DNA of 64,000 bases from NCBI GenBank assembly GCA_964035545.1, contig OZ037767.1, forward strand, positions 27,755,628-27,819,627, written 5' to 3'. The stretch comes from Bugula neritina (Eukaryota; Bryozoa; Gymnolaemata; Cheilostomatida; Bugulidae). The first letter of the stretch is position 1. Every line of letters begins with the position of its first letter. The notes below the pieces were generated by a model, which was given only the letters and a program-made list of their open reading frames with translations, made no database searches and was not told where the DNA came from. This document shows, in pieces, positions 63,749 to 64,000 of this stretch. The position numbers and the translations under genes were made by a program.

Positions 63749-63913
63749 ATGAATCGCAATAATTTATATTTCCTTCTGGCTATAGCTTTGTGTTTTACAG
63801 TCATATTAACTCAATCATGGGTACTGAAACCTTATGGGAAAACAACTGCCACGTCCAGTATGAAAATTATATTTTCCCAAGTTAAGTCTCACTCAGGAAA
63901 ATTTGAGTTACTG
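63749..63913 (+). CDS. first exon of a secreted protein (continues beyond the window)
   Basis: ATG is followed by a strong signal peptide (LYFLLAIALCFTVILTQS), then WVLKPYGKTTATSSMK and a good donor CTG|GTAAGT ending the exon at 63913. The mature sequence is too short to place in a family. It could be a tandem relative of the CUB-like gene just upstream, since both start with a signal-type segment, but no similarity is visible yet. Confidence 0.6.
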
Positions 63914-64000
63914 GTAAGTGATGATCCTTCTTTATATTATAACTTATTTTTACCAGTAAAACATAACTAAACTTATTGGCTTTTCCTGAATAATGGAGGT

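Overview
The window is nuclear DNA from a ciliated invertebrate animal, most likely a lophotrochozoan-type protostome. The evidence is AT-rich intergenic DNA, genes split by many GT-AG introns, abundant microsatellites and SINEs, a radial spoke protein 3 gene (motile cilia), a pedal-peptide/orcokinin-type neuropeptide precursor, and a copper type II monooxygenase of the dopamine beta-hydroxylase group. I cannot name the species. Exons were assembled by hand from splice signals and reading-frame phase. In every complete model below the summed exon length is divisible by three.

Layout, left to right. (1) 747-11417 (+): a 771-residue single-pass receptor-like protein with a signal peptide, two SUEL-lectin-like modules, a Thr-rich mucin stalk, one membrane helix and a 236-residue tail with five YxxP and two YxxM motifs. 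(2) 12371-12615 (+): an orphan exon-like ORF possibly related to the receptor's extracellular modules. (3) 13184-15432 (+): a 306-residue neuropeptide precursor with nine dibasic-flanked peptides. (4) 16953-17452: a large compound minisatellite/microsatellite. (5) 19022-25428 (+): a secreted DBH/MOXD-like copper monooxygenase of 430 residues without a DOMON domain, with one apparent AT-AG intron. (6) 26195-30897 (-): TSG101 (ESCRT-I), 485 residues, tail-to-tail with gene 5. (7) 30898-35005: an AT-rich 4-kb gap holding a solo LTR and a SINE. (8) 35006-50554 (+): listerin/LTN1, 29 exons, 1715 residues, ending in the RING domain. (9) 51343-54404 (-): radial spoke protein 3 (RSPH3) with two possible terminal exons. 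(10) 55210-58785 (+): mitochondrial adrenodoxin-type [2Fe-2S] ferredoxin, head-to-head with RSPH3. (11) 59866-62513 (+): a probable secreted CUB-like protein. (12) 62863-63091: an unassigned coding-like exon. (13) 63749-63913 (+): the first exon of a secreted protein that continues past the window.

The genes are not a functional cluster. Three are conserved housekeeping or ciliary genes (TSG101, LTN1, RSPH3), one is a mitochondrial electron carrier, and the rest are secreted or membrane proteins. The mobile DNA is well resolved: three copies of one tRNA-headed SINE with target-site duplications, a 459-bp solo LTR with a 4-bp duplication, a 335-bp hAT-type MITE with a palindromic 8-bp duplication, and a second MITE with long inverted termini. 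The items most worth following up are the YxxP-rich receptor, the neuropeptide precursor, the AT-AG intron in the monooxygenase, and duplicated 3' splice sites in LTN1.
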